From Haladaptatus halobius (GTDB taxonomy: Archaea > Halobacteriota > Halobacteria > Halobacteriales > Haladaptataceae): 64,000 bases of DNA. The notes under the pieces were generated by a model. That model was not told where the DNA came from and ran no database searches. It worked only from the letters and a program-made list of their open reading frames with translations. Made by a program: the position numbers and the translations under genes. Each line of letters begins with the position of its first letter. The stretch's first letter is position 1. The DNA lies in NCBI RefSeq assembly GCF_020618475.1, contig NZ_CP085336.1, forward strand, positions 248,001-312,000, written 5' to 3'. Below, in pieces: positions 16,302 to 24,434 of the stretch.

Positions 16302-16715
16302 ATGAGTACGAAACCGAGCCCAGGACTTGAAGCTGACGAGACGGCACAGAAACGCGCACAGTGGGAACAGTTCTGGTTCCCGGTCGAGGCCCCCGAAATG
16401 GTCGACGTGACCAACGAGAGCCACGACACCCCCACTGACCACCAATACGTCGTCACGCTGGACGACGTGAGCGGCGACGTGATGGCGTGTACCTGCCCGC
16501 ACCATGTCCACCGGAGTGCATTCTATAAGCACATGGCTGCCGTCGAAACCGCGACGGATGACGGGACTCTGACGGCATTCCCATCGGAAGAGGACGAGAA
16601 CACCGACGAGACGGACGAAGACGATGCCGAACCGGCAGAGTGCGACTGTGACAGCCTCAACGGCTTCCCGTGCTGGGAGTGCGTGCGCACGGGTCGGACG
16701 GAACTGCCGAACTGA
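16302..16715 (+). CDS. SWIM zinc-finger protein, longest intact reading frame
   Basis: 137 residues. An N-terminal ETAQKRAQWEQFWFPVEAPEM segment, a beta region TDHQYVVTLDDV, the SWIM motif, an acidic linker (EEDENTDETDEDD) and a C-terminal CDCDSL...CWECV knuckle. SWIM domains bind DNA or proteins through CxC...CxH zinc coordination. Here the motif reads CTCPHH...FYKH: the third ligand is tyrosine (TAT for TGT), so zinc binding is doubtful although the frame is open. Start ATG 16302 is 20 bases after the leader stem. A T-rich terminator-like tract (CCCTTTTTTCC) follows the stop. Confidence 0.75.
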   Translation: MSTKPSPGLEADETAQKRAQWEQFWFPVEAPEMVDVTNESHDTPTDHQYVVTLDDVSGDVMACTCPHHVHRSAFYKHMAAVETATDDGTLTAFPSEEDENTDETDEDDAEPAECDCDSLNGFPCWECVRTGRTELPN

Positions 16716-16750
16716 CCACCGCTTCCGCCCTTTTTTCCATAGTACGGCAA

Positions 16751-16834
16751 GTGACGGTCGCGGATATCACTGTTCACCGAACGCTCGTGGAATGTGTGGA
16801 TGAAATGAGTAACGAACCAATGACGGTCGAATAA
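16751..16834 (+). pseudogene. SprT-like N-terminal remnant
   Basis: GTG-initiated VTVADITVHRTLVECVDEMS matches the first 20 residues of other SprT-like copies (VTVSDITDKRMLTESAK). The equivalent of the ATG is lost (ATA-GTA-CGG-CAA) and the frame ends after 27 codons. It is placed 35 bases after the SWIM stop, keeping cassette order. Confidence 0.5.
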
Positions 16835-16924
16835 CGGAGACGGCCTCCCCGACTCAGCGCAACGCTACTCGACGGCTGTCAGTGCAGAGTACTCTTTAGT
16901 AGCGTCGGAACGAATAAAAAAACG

Positions 16925-17110
16925 ATGTACCGAACCATCCTGACAGAGGGGGAGATTAGTTGTGAGCGCTACGAAACGACAGAGACTGGTGTGAATTTAT
17001 ATACTGACAACGACGACTTGATTGCATTCATCCCGTACGGCAATCTCCATGCAATCATAAACGAAGACGTGTACACGGATGACGAGGACGAAACACGATC
17101 AATCTTCTAA
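16925..17110 (+). CDS. Small acidic protein, unknown
   Basis: 61 residues, MYRTILTEGEISCERYETTETG...DDLIAFIPYGNLHAIINE...DDEDETRSIF. A predicted beta-rich small domain with an acidic tail; no known family. An A-rich stretch directly precedes the ATG. Codon use and acidity look haloarchaeal. Stand-alone gene. Confidence 0.5.
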   Translation: MYRTILTEGEISCERYETTETGVNLYTDNDDLIAFIPYGNLHAIINEDVYTDDEDETRSIF

Positions 17111-17375
17111 GCGAGCACCGAACAGCGAATCCCGATAAAACACGTGGATGCAGCGATCGGTGCCTTAAGATAACCGTGGCTCGTGGAGGAGACTTGCTAT
17201 AGTTTACGTGTCTGATATTGATGCCCGAAACCAGAACATAACCTGGGCAATAGCGTTGCAATGACTGTAGATTACTTTGCGTAAAGAATGGCGATAGATT
17301 CTGAATAGAAGATAGAAAAACCGAATTACGGGTCTGTTATTGCTGTAGTCTGACTAGGACGTCTCTTGGATCTCT

Positions 17376-17564
17376 CTATTTATTATATTGTGTTGGCTGA
17401 TTGATGAAGTTGCGGTAGGCCGCAAAACAATCTTCACACAGAATCAGATCACCATCAAGCAATTCATACTCAAGATTAACACCTTGAATGGTTAACCAGA
17501 CATGCGGTGCATCGTCTGAAAGCGGAGCACCACACCGGGCACACAGGTGTTCTGTAGACGCCAT
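17376..17564 (-). CDS. Small zinc-ribbon-like protein
   Basis: 62 residues from MASTEHL. Two CxxC pairs, CARCG near residue 8 and CEDC near residue 47, frame a short beta domain (HVWLTIQGVNLEYELLDGDLIL), as expected for a zinc ribbon or treble-clef knuckle. A longer in-frame start at 17684 would add 40 unlikely residues, so I chose the ATG at 17564. Function unknown; could bind nucleic acid or protein. Confidence 0.6.
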   Translation of the reverse strand: MASTEHLCARCGAPLSDDAPHVWLTIQGVNLEYELLDGDLILCEDCFAAYRNFINQPTQYNK

Positions 17565-17937
17565 ACAAGTTCTAAATAGACAGAGCATGTGAATTGCTAT
17601 CAGTCTTCGGGCGAATGGGGTTCTAGTCTCGTATTCTCGCTTCGGTGTAAGCGCGTTCTGCACGTGCTGCCGGTAAGAATGCAACTGACGAACATCACAG
17701 ATAGGGGTTGCGTCATGGGTGACCTCACGTCTTTTCCTATGTTAGTATAACCTACTAACGTATCGTGAGACCCGTCGTGTGTTGCTCGCCGTCGGCAATA
17801 CACAACGAAAACTCGGTTACCACAGAGGCGAACGGTTGTCTAATTGCATGGTACGTCTAATGTGAGCATCCTTTTTGGAGTATTAATGGACGATTGATTT
17901 ATTGATACAAATTGTATTATGGGTATGAGAGATACAG
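17565..17937. other. Intergenic gap with an inverted repeat
   Basis: No gene recognised. GTTAGTA-TAACC-TACTAAC at 17741-17759 is a perfect 7-bp inverted repeat around an AT-rich centre, resembling the TAGTATACTA palindrome near 21560. Both could be operators or remnants of one element. The promoter of the TrkA-like gene should lie at the right end (AT-rich from about 17880). Confidence 0.4.
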
Positions 17938-18603
17938 ATGTCGAATGACGCTCTTCAAATCGTGCTTCTGGGGGGAGGACATGTCGGATATTATACCGCA
18001 GAACAACTAGTTAAACAGGGACACAATCTCACCATCATCGAACGCGATCAAACACGATGTGACTTGCTTCTTGAAGCTGGATTTGATACAGTTCTTCATG
18101 GAGAGGCTGTCGATCCTGATGTTCTTGGAAGGGCCGATTTAGCTTGTGCTGATGTCGTTGCCGGTCTCACTGACGACATTGGTAGTAATTTGGCAGTCTG
18201 TTTGGTTGCTTCGAAGATGGAAGGCGTGAGAACCGTACTCCGAGTTGATTCACCAAGCGCACGAGATGAATACGAAAAGTTCGTTGACCAAGTCATTTTC
18301 CCCGAAGGACTTGGCGCACTCGCAACAGTGAGTGCAATTACAGGAGGAAGCCTTCCGGATGCCGTGAATGAACTCACCGGCATTATTGAACTCTTGCAGA
18401 TACAAGTGACCGAGGATGCCCCGGTTGCCGGGACGGCTATTCGAGACATCGCAGTTCCGGATGGATGCTCAATTGTTGTAGACATGGATGAAAAAACGGT
18501 GGTCAGCCCTGCGACAACACTTAGGCCAGGAATGAATCTGCTTGTTGCGACCGAACCCGCTGCTTCCAGAGAAATAGTAGAGATACTCACTGGCAATCAA
18601 TAA
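17938..18603 (+). CDS. TrkA-family potassium-channel regulatory protein
   Basis: 221 residues. IVLLGGGHVGYYTAEQLVKQGHNLTIIERD at the start is the TrkA-N (RCK) Rossmann motif with G-x-G-x-x-G and the acidic end of beta2, and the C-terminal half VTEDAPVAGTAIRDIAVPDGCSIVVDM...LLVATEP is a TrkA-C domain. It would bind nucleotides and gate a TrkH-type potassium transporter or channel at the membrane. No transporter gene is adjacent. Confidence 0.88.
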   Translation: MSNDALQIVLLGGGHVGYYTAEQLVKQGHNLTIIERDQTRCDLLLEAGFDTVLHGEAVDPDVLGRADLACADVVAGLTDDIGSNLAVCLVASKMEGVRTVLRVDSPSARDEYEKFVDQVIFPEGLGALATVSAITGGSLPDAVNELTGIIELLQIQVTEDAPVAGTAIRDIAVPDGCSIVVDMDEKTVVSPATTLRPGMNLLVATEPAASREIVEILTGNQ

Positions 18604-18806
18604 TATATTTCCACGGAAGTAGATGTATTGTACGATGAATACTGGCTTTCAAAAGAAATTGCGATCAGAGCGAATGATCCTTTCGTATCACTCCATTTTA
18701 CTCCCAGTCTCAGTAGGCGTCTGGGTTCTGGATTCACCGCTTCCCTGCGCTGTGTCGTCTCCTCCGTTGTGGCAGGCGAGACAACACAAGAATCGCAGTG
18801 GAGTGA

Positions 18807-19147
18807 ATGATTCCAGCACGCCCACCCACAGAAGGCGACCCTGACGAGACGGCACCAAAACGCGCACACAGGAACACTTCTCCTTCGACATCGAAGCCCC
18901 CGGACTCATCGCAGTGACCAACGAGAGCCACGACAACCCCGCATACCACCGGTACACCGTGTCTATCGACGACGTGATCGGCGAGCTGATGGCCTGCACC
19001 TGTCTGCATCACGTCCACCGCAACGCCTACTGCAAGCATATGGCTGCCGTCGATTACGCAACTGACGACGGGACGCTCGAGGCCTTCCCTTCGGAGGAGG
19101 AAGACGATAGTGAGCAAAAGGACTGCGACTGTGACGGTCTCATCTGA
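18807..19147 (+). pseudogene. SWIM zinc-finger protein, frameshifted and C-terminally truncated
   Basis: The 5' frame from ATG 18807 gives PTEGDPDETAPKRAH, matching the N-terminal part of copy B; after a small deletion near 18870 the coding frame shifts to EHFSFDIEAPGLIAVTNESHDN and onward. The SWIM motif CTCLHH...YCKH is the only one here besides the 11772 copy with all four ligands. The protein stops at CDCDGLI, losing the CWxC part of the second knuckle. The leader element is missing. No SprT remnant follows directly; the phosphate permease end does. Confidence 0.65.
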
Positions 19148-19155
19148 GAACTGGG

Positions 19156-20352
19156 CTAACTAAAGAGGGGAACGAATTCGAACAACAGGTACGCAGAGAC
19201 TGTTGCAATTCCTGGAACAATATTCTGCATGGTGATAACGCGGGCAGTCGTCCATGGTTCATACAGTGAATCAATATCTGGGTATGGGTTGTTATCTACT
19301 TCACTCGTCGATTTTCTTCTGGCTTTATCAATCATCGGTGTGTCTGCAGTATCTACAGCAAGTGCGCCACTAGTGATTCCTGGTGGCCCCTCCTCGATCA
19401 TTGTAGAACGTCGAGTATACTCTTTCACACGTGTGGCACGGCCCCATCCAAGACCGACAATACTCATTGTCGAGACGATGACAATACTAGCGGGGATTCC
19501 GAGCTCTGAAAGGATGGTGATGAGTGTGGAACTCACAACTGCGACGATCAATGCTGCAAGCAAGGGCATATCGGTGAGTTCATTCCCCATCGTATCGAGG
19601 GTTCGTCGAGCAATTGTAAACGCTCCTACCGCAATGGCACTCCCTGTAATCAGAATGCCATAGTTCATCTCCATTGCGCCACTACCGACGAGGGGAGCAA
19701 TTGCGTTCGCCATATTCGATGCACCAGCCGAGAACGCAGTATAACAGCCGACGACAATGACCAACAGTGTCCCCGTAAATTCTCGCATAGTTGTGTTCGG
19801 GCCAAGTGCTGGCCGGACAGTCCATCCTGACCGATCGATTTGAACCAGTGCGCCCTTGCTCTGCGTGATTGCAAACCAATCGAGGAGGATGGGGTACCAG
19901 TATCGACCAATAATAGCACTTACCCAAAAGGCGATCACCGGAGAGACGAGCCACCACGAGACAATCCGCCCCATTACACCCCAGTTCAGCGCATCTGTTG
20001 CGAGACCAAGGCCAGCAATCGTGCCGACACCCGTCATCGAAGTCGAGGCGGGGACACCCACGATATTCGAGAGGAATAACGCGAGTCCGATGAAAAAGAG
20101 AATTGCAATACTTGCTTCCAGAGTGAAAAATCGACTCGGAACGATTTCACCACCCATTGTATTGATGACGTTTCGGCCAACAGTCCATCCACCAACAAGC
20201 GCACAAATGCTCATGAGGGCAGCAGCTCCGAGCTTTGAGATAGTTTGGCTTCCAACTGCAGGACCGAAAGCAACTCCCGTATTCGAACCGCCAACATTGA
20301 AACCAACGAAAATTGCGACAGCAAGTCCGACGAGAAAGAGTATCTCTACCAT
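19156..20352 (-). CDS. PiT-family inorganic phosphate permease
   Basis: 398 residues with about ten transmembrane helices. The inverted PiT signatures are present: FVGFNVGGSNTGVAFGPAVGSQ near residue 17 and AFSAGASNMANAIAPLVGSG near 210, including the GxNN/D-like N-terminal motif of each repeat. GVPASTSMTGVGTIAG is also conserved. It should carry phosphate with sodium or protons across the cytoplasmic membrane. Monocistronic, convergent with the SWIM remnant 8 bases away. No PhoU-like partner is adjacent. Confidence 0.88.
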   Translation of the reverse strand: MVEILFLVGLAVAIFVGFNVGGSNTGVAFGPAVGSQTISKLGAAALMSICALVGGWTVGRNVINTMGGEIVPSRFFTLEASIAILFFIGLALFLSNIVGVPASTSMTGVGTIAGLGLATDALNWGVMGRIVSWWLVSPVIAFWVSAIIGRYWYPILLDWFAITQSKGALVQIDRSGWTVRPALGPNTTMREFTGTLLVIVVGCYTAFSAGASNMANAIAPLVGSGAMEMNYGILITGSAIAVGAFTIARRTLDTMGNELTDMPLLAALIVAVVSSTLITILSELGIPASIVIVSTMSIVGLGWGRATRVKEYTRRSTMIEEGPPGITSGALAVDTADTPMIDKARRKSTSEVDNNPYPDIDSLYEPWTTARVITMQNIVPGIATVSAYLLFEFVPLFS

Positions 20353-20497
20353 GGCTGAACCATGTGAGATCGTTTGTTAAATTCTTTGCTAAAGTCTAAT
20401 CAGTATTGAACGACACACCTGTTCAGCGACGAGGAAGCACTGGATGCAATGGTGACAACAACCCGCCGGTCAATCGCCATCCCATTCACGCCTAACG

Positions 20498-20680
20498 ACT
20501 ATTAGAGCAGGTGGCTTACCATGTGATAGCTACGTTAACCCGTGGACAGTTGCCCCACTCCGGCATGCGGATATTCACGGCCAGGAGGGGCAGCTCGTCA
20601 AGGAGACAGTCGAGATGATCGCTAGGGAAGCAGCGAGCTACCTCGGCGTTGAGGTTCGAGGTGGTCTGAATCAATTGTGA
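20498..20680 (+). pseudogene. Possible PemK/MazF-type toxin C-terminal fragment
   Basis: A frame from 20498 encodes GLPCDSYVNPWTVAPLRHADIHGQEGQLVKE and TVEMIAREAASYLGVEV. The pattern D-S-Y-V-x-P-W-x-V...K/RHADI...G-x-L resembles the C-terminal half of haloarchaeal PemK/MazF-like proteins, from memory only. The preceding 80 bases carry RRSIAIPFTPNDY in a different frame. No antitoxin is seen. Fragment only; identification is tentative. Confidence 0.3.
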
Positions 20681-20724
20681 AGAGACATTGTCGACTGTGA
20701 TTATTGACTCATTTTCCTTCTCGA

Positions 20725-21276
20725 ATGTTTTGTAAGATTCTTGGCGTTGACACCGACCACCGAACGCTCACGGAGAGTGCGAATGTAGCAAGTGACGATA
20801 CTCCCGAGACACCAGCGGTTCTACTCGAGCAAGTAAAACAGCATGCGGCAGACGTCGTCGCCGAGTATTTCCCGAATCTACCGGTTGAAGCGATCGACTG
20901 GGAGGTCTCACATCGAGCGCAACGGCAGGCAGGGGTAACGAAGTACGACCCAGCAACGGACGCGATTACGATTACGTTCACGTGGGCGGCCTACGAACAC
21001 CACGATTGGGAGTAATTTAGCGAAACCGTGCGCCACGAACTGATCCACGCATGGCAGTACAACGAATTCGGTGAAGCGGATCGTGGAGCAACATTCACCC
21101 GCTAGACGGACACCCTCGACACAACACACCACTGCGAGTGGTTCAAGATGCCGAGCTGGTGGATCGTCTGTGAGGACTGTGGTGGGCGACTTCCGCGCTA
21201 CCAACGCTCGAACGTTGTGAAACACCCCGAGAAGTACAGTTGTGGTGAGTGCGGCGGATCGTTCCGCGTCGAGTAG
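20725..21276 (+). pseudogene. SprT-like zinc metalloprotease gene with two stops
   Basis: The most complete SprT copy. RTLTESANVASDDTPETPAVLLEQVKQHAADVVAEYF, then DPATDAITITFTWAAYEHHDW, then TVRHELIHAWQYNEFGEADRGATFTR, then CEDCGGRLPRYQRSN and CGECGGSFRV. The HELIHAWQ motif is the SprT/Spartan zinc-protease site and the two CxxC pairs are its C-terminal zinc ribbon, so the intact family member likely cleaves DNA-bound proteins. TAA at 21013-21015 and TAG at 21103-21105 interrupt it. No SWIM gene is directly upstream; possible toxin remnant lies there. Confidence 0.75.
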
Positions 21277-21287
21277 ACTGCCGGACT

Positions 21288-21479
21288 ATGAGGTCGGAGT
21301 ATTGGTGTCCTCGCTGTCAGCGGGTTGTTGAGCCTGTAACGGTGGCTGGCCCGTCGCGAGTCTATCTGAGTCCATGCGAGCATCGGGTCGCCACTCCCGA
21401 CGAATTGCTTGAGGTGGGCGATCTGCACCCACCACGCCCTGATGTGTGGGTGACGGACTTCCTCGGTGAATCTCACTGA
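21288..21479 (+). CDS. Small zinc-knuckle protein
   Basis: 63 residues. YWCPRCQRVVEPV with a CxxC, then SPCEHRVATPDELLEVGDLHPPRPDVWVTDFLGESH with CEH as a second half-site. Looks like a compact zinc-binding domain of a type common in haloarchaea. ATG 21288 follows the SprT remnant by 11 bases on the same strand, so it may have been part of that cassette. No assigned function. Confidence 0.55.
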   Translation: MRSEYWCPRCQRVVEPVTVAGPSRVYLSPCEHRVATPDELLEVGDLHPPRPDVWVTDFLGESH

Positions 21480-21796
21480 CTTCCCCTGACGCTTTCGGCT
21501 CTCCGTCACTCTTTCATTCGTTCGTTTTTCCTTGGTACAGGCGCTAACACAGGCTAGTATAGTATACTAACCTACACGGTTCTGCTGAAGCTCTCAGAGC
21601 GTGACAGGAATGGTGTGCTGAATAGAGAGGATGAATTCATCCTGTTATCCTCTAAGCCAGCGGAGCCAGATGCGAAGACTACTACAATCATTCGGCAGAT
21701 ATCTTTATCATGATTGATGTTGACATACGTCGTGGTTGACCACCAATGACACAGGAATGGACTATTAGAGGCGATTACGTAATTGCAGGCGAGAAA
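21480..21796. other. Gap with palindromic AT-rich site
   Basis: No gene recognised. TAGTATACTA near 21560 is a perfect palindrome next to CTAACC, similar to the repeat at 17741. A frame from 21746 runs into the mobile-element remnant and is not convincing as a gene. Confidence 0.4.
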
Positions 21797-22142
21797 GCCT
21801 CGCCCTTCAGGGCGGGGATGAATCGCCGTCTTTGTTCACTTTCACTGTACGGTACAGTCTTCGGTGCTCTCCGTGCGTTTTTCTGGGTATCCGACGCGGC
21901 ACATCCGCGCCCATACCGGGACAATCGGACAAATTCGGACTTCCCGGCCGAGGCTCGAAGTACCCCTTCGGGATCGGTTGGGTACCGACGCTAAACAACC
22001 AAGTACCTCCGAATCCCTCACGGGAGAGGAGTAACGGCTACTTGGCATGGCCAGCACCTCGTCGGTGTGTAAACCGTAAACTCCCACCGAACCAGCGACC
22101 GACGTTGTGGGAATCCTCGCCCTTCAGGGCGGGGAGGATGTC
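21797..22142 (+). mobile_element. IS200/IS605-type remnant bounded by direct hairpin repeats
   Basis: Two direct copies of CCTCGCCCTTCAGGGCGGGG (21799-21818 and 22115-22134) bound about 320 bases without a transposase or TnpB gene. Each copy folds into an 8-9 bp hairpin. From memory this sequence type is common at the right end of haloarchaeal TnpB (IS1341-type) elements. The interior has no long coding frame of TnpB. Either a deleted element or a MITE; the right-end hairpin may be a leftover of an omega-RNA/sotRNA. Confidence 0.5.
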
Positions 22143-22187
22143 AAAGCGACTCACGATGACAGCCTCTATTACTACCGTCCCTGCTTG

Positions 22188-22622
22188 TCACCTCTTCTTT
22201 AGTTGTGAATTAGCGAATATCCGACGAAGGCCGAGACCGACTGCCCCATCAATTGTCCCCAAAATAGCGGCAGTAACAAGGCCAACAATACCTGCCCAGA
22301 TAATTCGGAATGGAAGATCTGGCATTTCGCCAGTGATGCCCATTCCCACAAGGGGGATACCAAATCCTGCGGCGAATGCAAAGACGAACAGCCAGACACG
22401 ATGGAGATTTTGATCATGAACCGCAAGCCCTGCACTTCCGACGAGAAGCCCGAGCGCAAAATACTCTAAACGAAGAAATAGGAATACAGGCAGATCAAAC
22501 CGTTTTACCATCGCGAGAAACCCAGCAGAACACACAAACAGCCCGATCGCAATGAGAACCGTTTGGAAGTGGTCTTTTCCATCAGAACCCTTGATGAGCG
22601 ATTGGCTTTCACTAAACAGCAT
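22188..22622 (-). CDS. Four-helix membrane protein, unknown
   Basis: 144 residues with hydrophobic helices at about 20-40, 48-66, 74-92 and 104-130 and a basic C terminus (SQLKKR). No family recognised. It is encoded just after (same strand) the membrane-anchored HTH gene, with a 22-bp perfect palindrome at 22661-22682 in the gap, so it may be that regulator's target. Confidence 0.6.
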   Translation of the reverse strand: MLFSESQSLIKGSDGKDHFQTVLIAIGLFVCSAGFLAMVKRFDLPVFLFLRLEYFALGLLVGSAGLAVHDQNLHRVWLFVFAFAAGFGIPLVGMGITGEMPDLPFRIIWAGIVGLVTAAILGTIDGAVGLGLRRIFANSQLKKR

Positions 22623-22660
22623 ACCTGTATCTCGTTGAGAAAGGAGATGAATATTGGCTA

Positions 22661-22682
22661 GACTGAAAATCGATTTTCAGTC
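22661..22682. promoter_or_regulatory. 22-bp perfect palindrome, putative operator
   Basis: GACTGAAAATC followed by GATTTTCAGTC is a perfect 22-bp palindrome 39 bases upstream of the 22622 start codon. No loop is present, so a protein-binding site is likelier than a terminator. The upstream membrane-anchored HTH protein is the obvious candidate binder (inference). Confidence 0.5.
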
Positions 22683-22714
22683 ATCACCTATTCCTGTGCT
22701 TTCAGAGCACTTCG

Positions 22715-23284
22715 TCACTGTTGTGAGCCTTGCCACCAGAAGACGATTAGAAGAATCACAAACCCACCAACAAAGAAAGCAATCCCAGTCGGCCACCCGG
22801 TCGGCTCTGGCTGACCACCAGCTGCGGTTTGAGCCATGAATGGGAATTCTTCAACAACAGAATGGACGATAAGACTGAGAAGTGCAAGTGCACCAATCGC
22901 GCCAAGAAACCGTTTGAGCAACGACCGAATCCCATGCGCGCTTTCTTCGGTACCAACAACCAGCACAACTAGATTCTCGCCTGGTGCATAGATCTTCATC
23001 TCTCGGCCTTTCTCGGAGTATCGCGTATCCGCAACTCGGATCAACTCCGCCTCGACAAGTGCGTCAAGATGGTAGGAAACGGTTTGAATTGACGTGTCAA
23101 GGCGATTTGCGAGTTCAGACGGTGTTCCTGGCTCTTCGTTAATTGCCACGAGAAGTTTTCGAGCAGTCTGAGACGAGAGTGTGTTGAAGACTACGTCTGT
23201 GTCCTGTTCATCAACCCCGAGAATCTGGATATCTCCGGCTTGCTCAGTGTCTATCTCCGGGGTTTTACTGGGCAGAAGGGACAT
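22715..23284 (-). CDS. Membrane-anchored ArsR-like helix-turn-helix protein
   Basis: 189 residues from MSLLPSKTPE. VFNTLSSQTARKLLVAINEEPGTPSELANRLDTSIQTVSYHLDALVEAELI is an ArsR/HTH_20-type winged helix near residues 30-80, and SEKGREMKIYAPG is its wing. The C-terminal half has two hydrophobic helices (about 120-140 and 160-180), so the DNA-binding domain is tethered to the membrane, a common haloarchaeal design. A longer in-frame start exists but would add an unlikely hydrophobic leader. Likely senses membrane or envelope state. Confidence 0.8.
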   Translation of the reverse strand: MSLLPSKTPEIDTEQAGDIQILGVDEQDTDVVFNTLSSQTARKLLVAINEEPGTPSELANRLDTSIQTVSYHLDALVEAELIRVADTRYSEKGREMKIYAPGENLVVLVVGTEESAHGIRSLLKRFLGAIGALALLSLIVHSVVEEFPFMAQTAAGGQPEPTGWPTGIAFFVGGFVILLIVFWWQGSQQ

Positions 23285-23398
23285 TACAAGTACACCAATG
23301 GCGAGGTAATTGGAGGTAGAACGTATAATTCCTCGCAACCCCACAGAAATACCGCTGGTTCTCAATCAAAGAAAGCCAACTGAATTGAGCGAGGAATT

Positions 23399-23615
23399 TC
23401 ACCGGAACAGTCCAGCGATAACGAGCACGATGCCGAGCGGCACATAGATGATGCCAGCCCCAATATTGCAGGTCATTTTTTCCACCAGCAGTGGTGTACG
23501 TATACTGAATCCCCAGTCCGCTAAACCCAGTAAGATGCAGCCCACTTGGTTCTGCGTCATGTAAACCGACACTCGCACAGACAGACGGCGTAATCAGGCC
23601 AATCCCGATGAACAC
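23399..23615 (-). pseudogene. Small two-helix membrane protein, frameshifted in a T6 run
   Basis: From GTG 23615 the frame reads FIGIGLITPSVCASVGLHDAEPSG and then IQYTYTTAGGK; after one A is skipped in the minus-strand A6 (T6 at 23476-23481) it continues MTCNIGAGIIYVPLGIVLVIAGLFR and stops at 23399. Joined, it is about 75 residues with two transmembrane helices. The start is uncertain because a TGA lies just upstream. Family unknown. Confidence 0.45.
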
Positions 23616-23845
23616 GAGGAACCCACCAACTAGCGCAAGTGTCCCTCGTGTTCAGGGAGGATGCTCATTACTCGATATTCGGCGCGCTGACGCTTCTTTC
23701 TTTCTCCTCTCTCCCGTCTTGAAATCCAATGAATCACGGATTAGAATCCAGTTTTGAGATGGGAAGAAAACATGGTAATCGGCCTCTTTGACTTTATTGC
23801 ACCGTCTATGTTCTGACGACGGTATTTCGCTAGGAATCATTTGAC

Positions 23846-24334
23846 TTATGCGTTCGTCGTGCTGTTCGCGGTAAATCGACTGAAATTGATCGTCCGGTTC
23901 TCTGTTTGGAGTATGGTCCCATCGTGTTGACAGGGTGTGTCAACATCTGGGTCGTACTTCCCATTCTCGTTTGTGTCTCCATACATCACAACACGAACCG
24001 TATGATTGCCGGTGAGTTGGTGCGAAAGTGGAATTCGGAGGCCATCAACAGCGACTGCTTGCGTATTATTATACGGTTGAATACCGAGACGTGATTCGTT
24101 CTCGTAGGCGACCAATAGGATGTCGGCATTGTCGCCAAGTTCGAAGCCAACAACGACGCTCTTCGTATCCCAGATATTCTTTTCAACTTGGGTTCCAAGA
24201 GCATAGAACGCAGGTGATGTCGCACCATTACATGCCTCACTGCTCATTGGAGGGTTAGAACTGAATGGGACGCCACTCAGACAGCCAGCAAAAACAACGA
24301 CAAGGACAACGAGGATGCTGGGATGGGAACGCAT
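23846..24334 (-). CDS. Secreted lipoprotein, unknown
   Basis: 162 residues. A signal peptide with lipobox (LVVLVVVFAGCLSG) gives a lipid-modified cysteine at about residue 18. The mature part is a beta-rich domain (KSVVVGFELGDNADILLVAY...LRIPLSHQLTGNHTVRVVMYGDTNENGKYDPDVDTPCQHDG) resembling haloarchaeal DUF7282-type surface domains, with a calcium-like D-x-N-x-N-G-x-Y-D loop. Function unknown. Divergent from the serpin gene, sharing about 100 bases of promoter region. ATG 24334 sets the lipobox at the usual distance. Confidence 0.65.
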   Translation of the reverse strand: MRSHPSILVVLVVVFAGCLSGVPFSSNPPMSSEACNGATSPAFYALGTQVEKNIWDTKSVVVGFELGDNADILLVAYENESRLGIQPYNNTQAVAVDGLRIPLSHQLTGNHTVRVVMYGDTNENGKYDPDVDTPCQHDGTILQTENRTINFSRFTANSTTNA

Positions 24335-24434
24335 GAGATACAATTGATAAGATTGGGTAAGTGCTTTCTGTAGTGTCAAATCGTTCTTTGAGTCTACCAA
24401 ACACCTTTCTTCACTGATAGCCATCTGCCTCCAT

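Noticed and set aside
21832..22413. Long plus-strand frame (193 codons) across the element remnant
   Set aside because: It crosses two hairpin repeats and runs antisense to a clear membrane-protein gene; composition is not protein-like.
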